NCBI GenBank assembly: GCA_021161675.1
Contig: JAGHAF010000105.1
Span: 1-39,827 of the forward strand
Direction: 5' to 3'
DNA length: 39,827 nucleotides
DNA from: Planctomycetota bacterium
Lineage (GTDB): Bacteria > Planctomycetota > Brocadiia > SM23-32
Shown here in pieces: positions 1 through 7,424 of the stretch. Every line of letters begins with the position of its first letter. Position 1 is the stretch's first letter. The notes beneath the pieces are model-generated. The model made no database searches. It worked only from the letters and a program-made list of their open reading frames with translations, and had not been told where the DNA came from. Both the position numbers and the translations under genes were made by a program.

Positions 1-31
1 CAACCCGTAAGCCTGGCGATTTGCGAACGTG

Positions 32-62
32 AAGGGACGGGCCCTATGGCCCGTCCCTTTTT
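32..62 (+). terminator. Rho-independent terminator
   Basis: A perfect 12-bp stem (AAGGGACGGGCC, loop CTAT, GGCCCGTCCCTT) runs straight into a T-tract ending at 62. It probably ends a plus-strand transcript that starts left of the window. Confidence 0.85.
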
Positions 63-123
63 CATGCCGTTGGCTTCTGCCGCGAGCGGGTAAGTATATG
101 AGCGTTTACGGGAGGCAAATGCC

Positions 124-384
124 ATGATAGAGGTGACGCGTAAGAGCGATGACGCCTTCGAAGTCGTGGTGGGGGAGGGCGACGACACCACCCGCCACAT
201 AGTGACTCTGGACGATGACTACCACCGGAAACTGACGAACGGTTCTGTCACGAAACCGGAGCTTATCCGGCGTTCGTTCGAGTTCCTGCTGGAAAGGGAG
301 CCGAAGGAATCCATCCTCTCAAAGTTCAATCTCCGACTGATCAACCGGTACTTCGCGTCCTATGAGACGGAGATCGGCCTGTAG
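124..384 (+). CDS. Small conserved-looking hypothetical protein
   Basis: An 86-aa soluble, acidic protein with no signal peptide or membrane segment. The start is supported by GGGAGG at 111-116, seven bases before the ATG. The C-terminal half (a PELIRRSFEFLLEREPKESI stretch, then a FNLRLINRYF stretch) is helical and resembles short uncharacterised proteins I have seen in many bacteria, but I cannot name a function. It stands alone between a terminator and the convergent tRNA-Ser gene. The DNA between its stop and the tRNA holds no other believable gene. Confidence 0.7.
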   Translation: MIEVTRKSDDAFEVVVGEGDDTTRHIVTLDDDYHRKLTNGSVTKPELIRRSFEFLLEREPKESILSKFNLRLINRYFASYETEIGL

Positions 385-481
385 CGCAGCGCCCCCATTT
401 CGCCCCGGCCCCTGCGGAGCCGTTCATAATTCAGCCGGTTCCGTGGCGAGCGCCGGCGCCCCCCGCCGAAGGAACGGATGG

Positions 482-575
<94 letters not shown>

Positions 576-581
576 GGCAGG

Positions 582-610
582 ATCATAACCGGGCGCGGCG
601 TTTGCGTCAA
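582..610 (-). promoter_or_regulatory. Sigma70-type promoter of tRNA-Ser
   Basis: Reading the minus strand, TTGACG (610-605), a 17-bp spacer and TATGAT (587-582) lie just upstream of the tRNA 5' end at 575. Both boxes are one base from consensus at ideal spacing. Confidence 0.85.
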
Positions 611-661
611 CGCGCCGCGCCGTCGCTCCATTGCAATCGCGGGGGCGATCAGTTACCGTCG

Positions 662-682
662 GCACTGCACTGAATGCAGTGC
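662..682 (+). promoter_or_regulatory. Perfect 8-bp hairpin/dyad ahead of prenyl synthase
   Basis: GCACTGCA, loop CTGAA, TGCAGTGC: a perfect 8-bp inverted repeat ending 11 bases before the Shine-Dalgarno of the prenyl diphosphate synthase. It has no T-tract, so it is not a classical terminator. Its position fits an operator or a translational control hairpin. Confidence 0.5.
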
Positions 683-703
683 TGTTCCAATTCGGAGGGA
701 GTG

Positions 704-1699
704 ATGTCCGCGCGTTCCTCACTGGAAAGCCGCCTGGCGCAAGCCGCCGCCCTCATAGAACCTGTCCTTGAGCGCGTGTTGCCCCGCGAGCGGGACCTCT
801 TCATTTCCGAGGCCGTCTGGTACCACATGCGGACGGGCGGCAAGCATATCCGTCCTGCAATCTGCCTGCTCACTTGCGGCCAGTTCGGCGGCGAGGTGGG
901 CAGCGCGCTAAACTTCGCCGCCGCCGTGGAGATACTGCACAATGTGCTGCTTATCCACGACGACCTGGAAGACGGCGACACCATGCGACGGGATCAGCAG
1001 ACGGTGTGGGCGCGCTTCGGCGCCGGCAATGCCATCAACGTCGGGGATTATATGCTCGCCGTCGCGCTGAAGACCATTATGGATAGCCCGATAAGCGACG
1101 CGAAGAGGGTGCGGCTGGCGCGCGTTTTCTCTGACGCCTTCCAGGACACCTGCAGGGGGCAGGCCCTGGACATCAACTGGCGAGGGATCGCCTCAATAGT
1201 CGTGGACGATTACCTGAAGCTGGTCACCCTCAAGACCGGGCGCTACATGGCCCTCGGGATGGTGGGCGGCGGCATAATCGCCGATGCCGATGAGGGCGTC
1301 ATAGAGCTGCTCGGCGAGCTGGGGCAGCGGATGGGCGCCGCCTTCCAGATAAGGGACGACACCATTGACCTGACCTTCGGGAAGGGGCGCGGGGGCGTGA
1401 CCGGCAACGACATCCGCGAGGGCAAGTCCAGCATCCTCTACGCACACGCCATCTGCGCGGCCGACGCCGCCCAGAAACGTGAGCTGATCCGCATCATGGT
1501 GAAGCCGCGCGCGGAAACGGACGATGCCGACGTGGAGAAGGTCCGCTCGCTGTATCGAGAGCTCGGTTCGATGGAGTTCGCGGAGCGCAAAGCCCGGGCG
1601 CTGGTCGAAGACGCCTTTCAGATCATCGAGCGGCTTCCGCCGTCGAACCGCGAGTTCTTCCGCGAGATTACCGACTACATGGTAAGCCGCAGCAAGTAG
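704..1699 (+). CDS. Polyprenyl (geranylgeranyl/farnesyl-type) diphosphate synthase
   Basis: An E-type prenyl diphosphate synthase that condenses isopentenyl diphosphate with an allylic diphosphate, making chains for quinones, carotenoids or bacterial lipids. I take the ATG at 704 (331 aa) because GGAGG at 694-698 sits five bases before it; an in-frame ATG at 674 lies inside the upstream hairpin. Family marks are GKHIRPAICL near the N-terminus (IPP binding), the first aspartate-rich motif DDLEDGD (LLIHDDLEDGDTMRR) and the second, DDTID (FQIRDDTIDLT). Length and motif order are normal. Chain length of the product cannot be read safely. The next gene is convergent, so it is probably monocistronic. 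Confidence 0.92.
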   Translation: MSARSSLESRLAQAAALIEPVLERVLPRERDLFISEAVWYHMRTGGKHIRPAICLLTCGQFGGEVGSALNFAAAVEILHNVLLIHDDLEDGDTMRRDQQTVWARFGAGNAINVGDYMLAVALKTIMDSPISDAKRVRLARVFSDAFQDTCRGQALDINWRGIASIVVDDYLKLVTLKTGRYMALGMVGGGIIADADEGVIELLGELGQRMGAAFQIRDDTIDLTFGKGRGGVTGNDIREGKSSILYAHAICAADAAQKRELIRIMVKPRAETDDADVEKVRSLYRELGSMEFAERKARALVEDAFQIIERLPPSNREFFREITDYMVSRSK

Positions 1700-1753
1700 T
1701 AAAAAGGCGGAAGGATGAAGTAAACGGCAAGGGCGAAGGTCTGGGCGCAGAGC

Positions 1754-2515
1754 TTATCCTTTTACCTCCTGCATTCTTAAGTAATTGAGGCTGCCGGCGG
1801 CGCTTTCGAGGGGGTCGCCCGGACAGATGTCCTGCTCGACGGCGTAGTATTCGACGCCTGCTTCGACGGCGGCCTCGAGTATGGCTTGCCAGTCCAGAAT
1901 GCCGCTGCCGACCTCCGCGAAGGAACGCTGCTCGTCGTCCGCCATGTCTTTCACGTGCAGGATAGGCAGCCTGCCGGCGTATTTGCGGATGTATGCGACC
2001 GGGTCTTCGCCGCCGTGTTTCACCCAGTAGGTGTCAATCTCTGCGTAGAGGTGGTCCGGCGCGCTGTGCGCGTAGAGCAGGTCGAGGGCGTAGGTGTCGC
2101 CGAACCGGACGAACTCGAAGCTGTGGTTGTGGTATGAGAGCCTGAACCCTTGTTCTTTGCAGCGGGCGCCGAGTTCGTCCATTATCCGGGCGGCGCTGGT
2201 CCAGTCCTCCCGGCTCTGCCGGTATTTTTCTTCCATGTAGGGCCAGACCAGGTCCCGTGTGCCCAGGGCCTCGGCGTAGTCCATCCATCGGGGGAGCTCG
2301 TGCCTGAGCCGGTCTCCATCAATGTGCAGGCCGGCAGCCTCAAGGCCTATGTCATCGAAGATTCGGCGCATCTCCGCCGCTTCATAGGGAAGATGGCCCG
2401 TCGGCTGGACGATGTCGTAGCCTATTTCCTTCACCTTGCGCAGTGTTCCCACGTAGTCTTCCGAGAGCAAGTCTCTTACGGTGTAAAGTTGCAGTGCGAT
2501 CTTCAGTTCCGCCAT
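1754..2515 (-). CDS. Sugar phosphate isomerase/epimerase-like TIM-barrel protein
   Basis: A 253-aa protein of the xylose isomerase-like (AP endonuclease 2) superfamily. It starts MAELKIALQLYTVRD, the typical first strand, and keeps metal-site segments such as LSYHNHSFEF, YAEIDTYWVKHGG and ILHVKDMAD, with a C-terminal YYAVEQDI strand. Family members isomerise, epimerise or dehydrate sugars and inositols in the cytoplasm; the exact substrate is not visible. AAGGA lies about eight bases before the ATG. It is 16 bp behind the gene at 2532-3380 and so is likely the last gene of a yacP-like / membrane protein / isomerase transcript. Confidence 0.85.
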   Translation of the reverse strand: MAELKIALQLYTVRDLLSEDYVGTLRKVKEIGYDIVQPTGHLPYEAAEMRRIFDDIGLEAAGLHIDGDRLRHELPRWMDYAEALGTRDLVWPYMEEKYRQSREDWTSAARIMDELGARCKEQGFRLSYHNHSFEFVRFGDTYALDLLYAHSAPDHLYAEIDTYWVKHGGEDPVAYIRKYAGRLPILHVKDMADDEQRSFAEVGSGILDWQAILEAAVEAGVEYYAVEQDICPGDPLESAAGSLNYLRMQEVKG

Positions 2516-2531
2516 GACGGTTCATCCTTTC

Positions 2532-3380
2532 TTAGTCCGAGGTTTGATTCTGTTTCGTCTTTGAGTCGCTTTCGAGTTGTGAGAGTTTCTCCAGTGTCTG
2601 TTGCGGCAGGCCGCGGCGCCGGAGCGCTATTCCGAACGGGGTTCCCTGCATGACGAGCTGCCCGTCCGCCGTCACCCATGATGACCACTGCAAGTCTCCG
2701 TTGGTGAAAAAAAGATTGAAACAGGTGGCGGGTCCGCTGTCAAGCTGCACGGCGCATGAGCTGCGCGCTTTCACGGTAACCTGTTCGGGCTCGCCGGTCA
2801 GGGGGTTAATCATCTCCACCTGCCAACTGCGCCCAACGAGTTTATCGTCGAAATCGCGCAGAGGCGCAAGGGGGGATATCATGCTTCCCAACATTGCCCC
2901 CGGCCGGTAGGCGAACGAACTTCTCGTTCGCTTCCCGCGGACGTGCCCTCTCAGCGAGAGCTTCCCTTCTTTTACCACGCCGATCATCAGCGTGTCGAAC
3001 CGCTCTGATTTCAACTCGAGGTACTCCAGGCCCCTCAGGGGAGCGACGCGCGCCAGGGAATGAAAATCAATCCTGCCCGCCACGCCCAACAGGAAGCCCA
3101 GGGACGCAGGCAATTTGATCTCAGTGTCGGAGCTTATCTCGATGTCGCCGGTTTCGTCGCGGGTTATCTTCAAGGTTGAGGCGCCGACACGCGCGCCGGC
3201 GAACAGCACGTCCCACTGGCTGCTACGCTCGGTCTGGCCCGGCGGGAGCAGCTGGTCGTAGTCGGCCCGGATGCTCCCGCTCTGCTCGGCGGGCAGGCGC
3301 TGGCGGAGCAAAAGCCCCCACGTGGTGGCGAAGAAAACCGTTATGGCGGCCGCAGTGGCGTATCTAAGGAGCTTCTCCAT
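2532..3380 (-). CDS. Membrane-anchored hypothetical protein
   Basis: A 282-aa protein with an N-terminal transmembrane segment (about residues 8-25) and a soluble, beta-rich remainder, so probably exported and anchored. The body contains patterns such as WQVEMINPLTGEPEQVTVK and WVTADGQLVMQGTPFGIAL. These remind me of periplasmic proteins found near transglutaminases and of DUF3108-like lipid-interacting proteins, but the resemblance is loose and I assign no function. A purine-rich AGAGGGGAG precedes the ATG. It begins 10 bp after the YacP-like gene and ends 16 bp before the isomerase gene, so the three are probably cotranscribed. Confidence 0.7.
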   Translation of the reverse strand: MEKLLRYATAAAITVFFATTWGLLLRQRLPAEQSGSIRADYDQLLPPGQTERSSQWDVLFAGARVGASTLKITRDETGDIEISSDTEIKLPASLGFLLGVAGRIDFHSLARVAPLRGLEYLELKSERFDTLMIGVVKEGKLSLRGHVRGKRTRSSFAYRPGAMLGSMISPLAPLRDFDDKLVGRSWQVEMINPLTGEPEQVTVKARSSCAVQLDSGPATCFNLFFTNGDLQWSSWVTADGQLVMQGTPFGIALRRRGLPQQTLEKLSQLESDSKTKQNQTSD

Positions 3381-3390
3381 GCGCTCCCCT

Positions 3391-3897
3391 CTAATCCTCG
3401 TCTTTCTGGAAGAAGTTCATCCAGAACTCCACTTCGTCTTCGCCGAGCGCCGCGAACTTCTCGTCCGGCTCTTTGGCCATCTGTTCGTCTCCCATGCCCA
3501 TGATGCGGCGCGCCCTGGAAACGAACTCGGCCGGACTATAAGTGGTGGCCTTTCCCCGCTCCAACGCATCCATGAGCCTGGGATCAGCGGTGGTGACGAA
3601 GGTACGTTCCTCGAGGGCCGTGCGATTGGCCGGTCCGGCGATCTCCTGCAGGGCGTTCTCGCCATACGGCAGGTTGATAACGTGAACCCGGCCGAAGCGC
3701 TCGTCGAGGGGGAGCACCTCGTCAGGGGCCAGCTCGTCCCACACGAGCACCACGTCGCAGTCCTGCAGTTCTGCGTATCTGGCCAGCCAGCGGCGCAGGT
3801 TCTGCCGGCTCTGATCCTGGTCCGGCCCGAGCACCAGGCGATCTTCCTGCTCGATGAAATAGCCGAGCAGGTCTTTACCGTCCACGTAGACTTTCAT
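3391..3897 (-). CDS. NYN/YacP-like PIN-fold RNase
   Basis: A 168-aa protein resembling the NYN_YacP (Rae1-type) family of predicted endoribonucleases. An acidic residue at the N-terminal strand (MKVYVDGKDLL), a central DVVLVWDELAPDE segment and a TFVTTADPRLMDAL strand match the PIN-like acidic triad layout. In Bacillus, Rae1 cleaves mRNA on the ribosome; that role is only an analogy here. The C-terminal tail (EDEVEFWMNFFQKDED) is acidic. No clear Shine-Dalgarno is visible before the ATG at 3897. It leads a short minus-strand operon, and the DNA upstream holds a repeat element. Confidence 0.7.
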   Translation of the reverse strand: MKVYVDGKDLLGYFIEQEDRLVLGPDQDQSRQNLRRWLARYAELQDCDVVLVWDELAPDEVLPLDERFGRVHVINLPYGENALQEIAGPANRTALEERTFVTTADPRLMDALERGKATTYSPAEFVSRARRIMGMGDEQMAKEPDEKFAALGEDEVEFWMNFFQKDED

Positions 3898-3936
3898 AAT
3901 GTTAGTCCACAGAAACGTGCAAAGAGAAAGGCAAAC

Positions 3937-4001
3937 GGCGCCTATCCGCAGATGTCGCAGACTAACGCAGATTAAAAAACCACAAAAGGAGATTAGGCGC
4001 C
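3937..4001 (+). repeat. CACAGA-type phased intergenic repeat, copy A, with 8-bp inverted ends
   Basis: Three CGCAGA hexamers start at 3947, 3956 and 3966 (steps of 9 and 10). The block is bounded by a perfect inverted repeat GGCGCCTA (3937-3944) and TAGGCGCC (3994-4001). It lies in the 205-bp gap between the YacP-like gene and pyrC, which otherwise holds no gene. Confidence 0.7.
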
Positions 4002-4056
4002 TCTGACAGATGTGCGGTTAGAAGGCTTTCCCGTTTTTCTTCTTGCCTTTCCTCTC

Positions 4057-4084
4057 TATCTGAGGCCATCTGCGTAATCTGTGG
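4057..4084 (-). repeat. CACAGA-type phased repeat, copy B (inverted)
   Basis: Read on the minus strand, CACAGA, CGCAGA and CTCAGA are spaced 9 and 10 bases, the same phase as copy A but opposite in direction. Copies A and B could pair in a transcript crossing this gap. Confidence 0.65.
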
Positions 4085-4102
4085 GCCCTGTCGTTGCCGT
4101 TT

Positions 4103-5404
4103 TTACGTCCGCGACTCGAACTCGGGGTCTGCGTAAACTTCCCTGCCCGCCACGTAGGTGGCCACCGCCTTGCCGCGAAGCCGCCGGCCGGCGTAAGGCG
4201 TGTTGGCCGACAGGGACTGAAATTCGCTCGGCCGGACGGTCCATTCTCTGTCCGGGTCCACCAGCGCCACGTCGGCCGGCATTCCGGGGGCCAGGCTTCC
4301 GGCCTCGAGGCCGAATATGCGGGCGGGCGCCGTGCTCATCAATTCTATGGCCCGCAGGAGGCTTAGCCCGTCCTGCGCGACCAGGTGGGTCAGCACAAGG
4401 CCCAGGGTGGTTTCCAGGCCGATGAATCCGCTTGCCCCGGCCTGCTTATCGGCTTCGCTGTGTGGGGCGTGGTCGCTCGCTATGCAGGCGACCTTGCCGG
4501 AGATGAGCGCGCAGCGCAGGGCGTCCCGCTGCGCCGCGCTGCGCAGGGGAGGGCAGACCTTTGGCGCCCGTCCCTCGGCGTATTGATCGCGGCAGAGCAG
4601 CAGGTGGTGGGGTGTGACTTCGCAGGTGAAGGCGGCTTCCGGCGAGGCCGCTGCGATTGCGACCAGGCTCTCTGGCAGGCTCACGTGTGAGAAATGCGCC
4701 CGGCAGCCGCAGCGGGCGGCGAGAAGCGCGTCCCGGGCGATGTAGCGGGCCTCGTTAGTGTATGGCTGGCCCGGATCAAACCCCGGGCTCAGCCCCTCGG
4801 CGATCTGCTTGAGCGCGCGGGGCGAATCCTCGCAGTGGGGCGAGATGGGGAGGCCCGCCAGGGCCGCCGCGCGGCATACTTGCTCCATAACGTCCGGGTC
4901 CACGACGGGGTCGCCGTCGTCGCTGAAGGCGACCACCGTTTCGTGCCGCCCGAGTGCGACCAGGTCGGCGGGCTCTTCGCCGGCGCGGTTGCGAGTCATG
5001 GCGGCCTTGACGTAGACGCGCACGCAGGCTTCTCGGCGGGCCTTGCGGGCAAGTTCCTGTACGACCTCGAGTGATGCGATGGGAGGGGCGGTGTTCGGTT
5101 CGCAGATGACCGTGGTGTATCCTCCCGCGGCGGCGGCGCGGGCGCCGGAGGCGAGCGTTTCCTTCTCGGGGAAGCCGGGGTCCCGGAAGTGCACGTGGGG
5201 ATCAACCAGTCCGGGCAGCAGCCAGAGGCCCTCCGCATCAATGACGCGGGGCCCGCGCGCCATAGTGTGGGATATCTCGGGCGCGAGGAGCGCCACGCGG
5301 CCTTCACGCGCGAGCAGGTCCCGGCGGGCGTCCACTCCGGCCGCCGGATCAATCAGGCGGGCGCCTCTTATGAGCAAATCCGGGGAGTGGTCTGCCTGTT
5401 TCAT
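4103..5404 (-). CDS. pyrC: Dihydroorotase
   Basis: A 433-aa class I dihydroorotase, the zinc amidohydrolase that interconverts carbamoyl-aspartate and dihydroorotate in pyrimidine synthesis. The metal-binding PHVHFRDPG lies at residues 69-77, followed by [15 protein letters not shown] and IASDHAPHS with the catalytic Asp. [13 protein letters not shown] amidohydrolase end motif and full length support an active enzyme. The start ATG overlaps the rho stop codon (ATGA at 5401-5404), so translation is probably coupled to rho. The class I type is often annotated pyrC in bacteria; hydantoinase-like relatives are the main alternative. Confidence 0.93.
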   Translation of the reverse strand: MKQADHSPDLLIRGARLIDPAAGVDARRDLLAREGRVALLAPEISHTMARGPRVIDAEGLWLLPGLVDPHVHFRDPGFPEKETLASGARAAAAGGYTTVICEPNTAPPIASLEVVQELARKARREACVRVYVKAAMTRNRAGEEPADLVALGRHETVVAFSDDGDPVVDPDVMEQVCRAAALAGLPISPHCEDSPRALKQIAEGLSPGFDPGQPYTNEARYIARDALLAARCGCRAHFSHVSLPESLVAIAAASPEAAFTCEVTPHHLLLCRDQYAEGRAPKVCPPLRSAAQRDALRCALISGKVACIASDHAPHSEADKQAGASGFIGLETTLGLVLTHLVAQDGLSLLRAIELMSTAPARIFGLEAGSLAPGMPADVALVDPDREWTVRPSEFQSLSANTPYAGRRLRGKAVATYVAGREVYADPEFESRT

Positions 5405-6723
5405 CCCATGTTGATGCTCATGAGGAACTCGGCGTTATTCTGGGTCTGCATCAGTTTGTCCCGGAGGAGTTCAACGCCTTCGATGGGGTTCATCTCGTTG
5501 AGCATACGGTGGAGGAGCTGGACTCGTTTGAGCTCTTCGGGATCGAGAAGGAGTTCCTCCTTGCGGGTGCCGCTGCGTGTGACGTCGAAAGAGGGCCAAA
5601 TGCGGCGGTCCGCCAGGTTGCGATCAAGGTGCAGTTCCATGTTGCCTGTGCCTTTGAACTCCTCGTAGATGACCTCGTCCATGCGGCTGCCGGTGTCGAT
5701 CAGGGCGGTGGCGATGATGGTCAGGCTGCCGCCGTTTTCGATGTTCCGGGCGCTGCCGAAGAATCGTTTCGGTCTCTGAAGGGCGCTGGCCTCGACGCCG
5801 CCGCTGAGTATCTTGCCGCTGTGCGGCATCTCTGTGTTATGCGCCCGGGCCATACGCGTTATGCTGTCAAGGAGAATGACCACGTCCTGGCCGAACTCGA
5901 CCAGGCGTCTGGCTTTCTCCAGGACCATGGTGGCGACCTGGATGTGGCGGCTGGCGGGTTCGTCGAAGGTGGAGCTTATCACTTCTGCGGCGGGGACGGT
6001 TCGTCGCATGTCGGTGACCTCTTCAGGTCGCTCGTCGACCAGCAGGATGATCAGTTGCACCTCCGGGTTGTTGCGCGCGACGGAGTTGCCGATCTTCTGC
6101 AAGAGGATGGTCTTGCCGGTTCGTGGCGCGGCGACGATCAGCCCGCGCTGCCCCTTGCCAAGGGGGGTGACCAGGTCCATCATCCGCACCTCGATCTCAT
6201 CCTGCTCTCTTTCCAGGATGAGCCGTTCGGTGGGGTGGTAGGGGACCAGGTCCTCGAAGACCGCTACGTTGGCGCTCACTTCGGGGTTCTGATAGTTGAC
6301 GGCATCCACTTTCAGCAGAGCGAAGTAATGCTCTTTGTTCTTCGGGGGGCGAATCTGCCCCGTGACCAGGTGCCCGGTGCGCAGGCCGAAACGACGTATC
6401 TGACTGGGGGAGACGTAAATGTCGTCCGGACTGGGCAGGTAGCTGTAATCCGGCGAACGCAGAAAACCGAAGCCATCCGGGAGTATCTCAAGGACGCCCT
6501 CTCCGTACATGCTGCCGGACTGGCCGGCGTGCTTCTTGAGCAGGCGGAAGATGATCTCCTGCTTCGTCAGGCCGCTTATCTTGTCCAGCCCGTCGCCCAT
6601 GGCAAGATTGCGCAGTTGCTCAGTAGACAGTTTTTGGAGTTGTGCGATGTGAACCTCCTCGGTGGCGGTTGCGCTGGCTGCCGGGTTGTCACCGTTACTT
6701 CTTCTTTGTGTCTCGCGTGCCAT
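5401..6723 (-). CDS. rho: Transcription termination factor Rho
   Basis: A 440-aa Rho, the hexameric RNA-dependent ATPase that ends transcription. The N-terminal domain ([19 protein letters not shown], then [10 protein letters not shown]) is followed by the cold-shock-like RNA-binding domain ([35 protein letters not shown]). The ATPase core has the P-loop [12 protein letters not shown], Walker [17 protein letters not shown] and the C-terminal [15 protein letters not shown]. There is no large Arg/Asp-rich insertion such as actinobacterial Rho has; only about 20 extra residues precede the usual N-terminus. It is 41 bp downstream of coaE and overlaps pyrC by 4 bp. Confidence 0.98.
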   Translation of the reverse strand: MARETQRRSNGDNPAASATATEEVHIAQLQKLSTEQLRNLAMGDGLDKISGLTKQEIIFRLLKKHAGQSGSMYGEGVLEILPDGFGFLRSPDYSYLPSPDDIYVSPSQIRRFGLRTGHLVTGQIRPPKNKEHYFALLKVDAVNYQNPEVSANVAVFEDLVPYHPTERLILEREQDEIEVRMMDLVTPLGKGQRGLIVAAPRTGKTILLQKIGNSVARNNPEVQLIILLVDERPEEVTDMRRTVPAAEVISSTFDEPASRHIQVATMVLEKARRLVEFGQDVVILLDSITRMARAHNTEMPHSGKILSGGVEASALQRPKRFFGSARNIENGGSLTIIATALIDTGSRMDEVIYEEFKGTGNMELHLDRNLADRRIWPSFDVTRSGTRKEELLLDPEELKRVQLLHRMLNEMNPIEGVELLRDKLMQTQNNAEFLMSINMG

Positions 6724-6764
6724 TAGTTCAGACCCTTCGTTGGAAGGAAAGTTACGTTTCTAAT

Positions 6765-7424
6765 CTAAAAGGTGGGATGTTTCGCGCCCTGTCCTGCGTT
6801 ACTGCAAAACTCGGGCCAAAGTTCGTCCAATTGCTCTTCAAGCTCTTTGACGCTGCCGTTGTTGTGCGCCACGTAGTCGGCGGCCTCTTTCTTCTGTTGC
6901 ACCGGGCTCTGGGCCCGTGTGCGTCCTTTGAATTGCTCCGGGGACATTGCTCGTTGCTGCTGTGCGCGCTGGCGGCGTAATTGCTCGGCCGCGGATACGA
7001 ACAGCAATTTGTGACATAAAGCGCGGTCCAGTCCTGTTTCCAGCAGCAGTGGGGCGTCCAGGACGATCAGTGGTATGCCTGTTTGCCCTTGAAGTTGCTC
7101 GATGCGCCGGCGTATCTTTTCGACCACGGGCGGGTGGACGATTCGGTTCAGCGTTTCCGTGGTCTCGGCGCTCTCAAATGCTTGCTCTGCAAGGCGGTTC
7201 CTCTCGATTCTGCCCTCCCTGTCAAGAATGGTCTCTCCAAACTCTTCGACTAACGATTGCTTTATCGAAGCTTCCTCCAGCAGCTCGTGGGCCAGGCGGT
7301 CGGCGTCTATGACTGCGGCGCCTTTGCGGGCCAGCAGTCGGGCCGCAGTGCTCTTGCCGGCGGCTATGCCGCCCACGATACCCAGCACCACCGGCCTATT
7401 GCCATGCTCTGTCAGGCGGTTCAT
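6765..7424 (-). CDS. coaE: Dephospho-CoA kinase
   Basis: A 219-aa P-loop kinase for the last step of coenzyme A synthesis. VVLGIVGGIAAGKSTAARLL near the N-terminus is the Walker A motif, followed by VIDADRLAHELL and the lid-type segments HPPVVEKIRRRIEQ and LIVLDAPLLLETGLD. Length is usual. Its ATG overlaps the polA stop codon by 4 bp (7421-7424), so the two are probably translated together. polA-coaE neighbourhood is a common bacterial arrangement. Confidence 0.96.
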   Translation of the reverse strand: MNRLTEHGNRPVVLGIVGGIAAGKSTAARLLARKGAAVIDADRLAHELLEEASIKQSLVEEFGETILDREGRIERNRLAEQAFESAETTETLNRIVHPPVVEKIRRRIEQLQGQTGIPLIVLDAPLLLETGLDRALCHKLLFVSAAEQLRRQRAQQQRAMSPEQFKGRTRAQSPVQQKKEAADYVAHNNGSVKELEEQLDELWPEFCSNAGQGAKHPTF

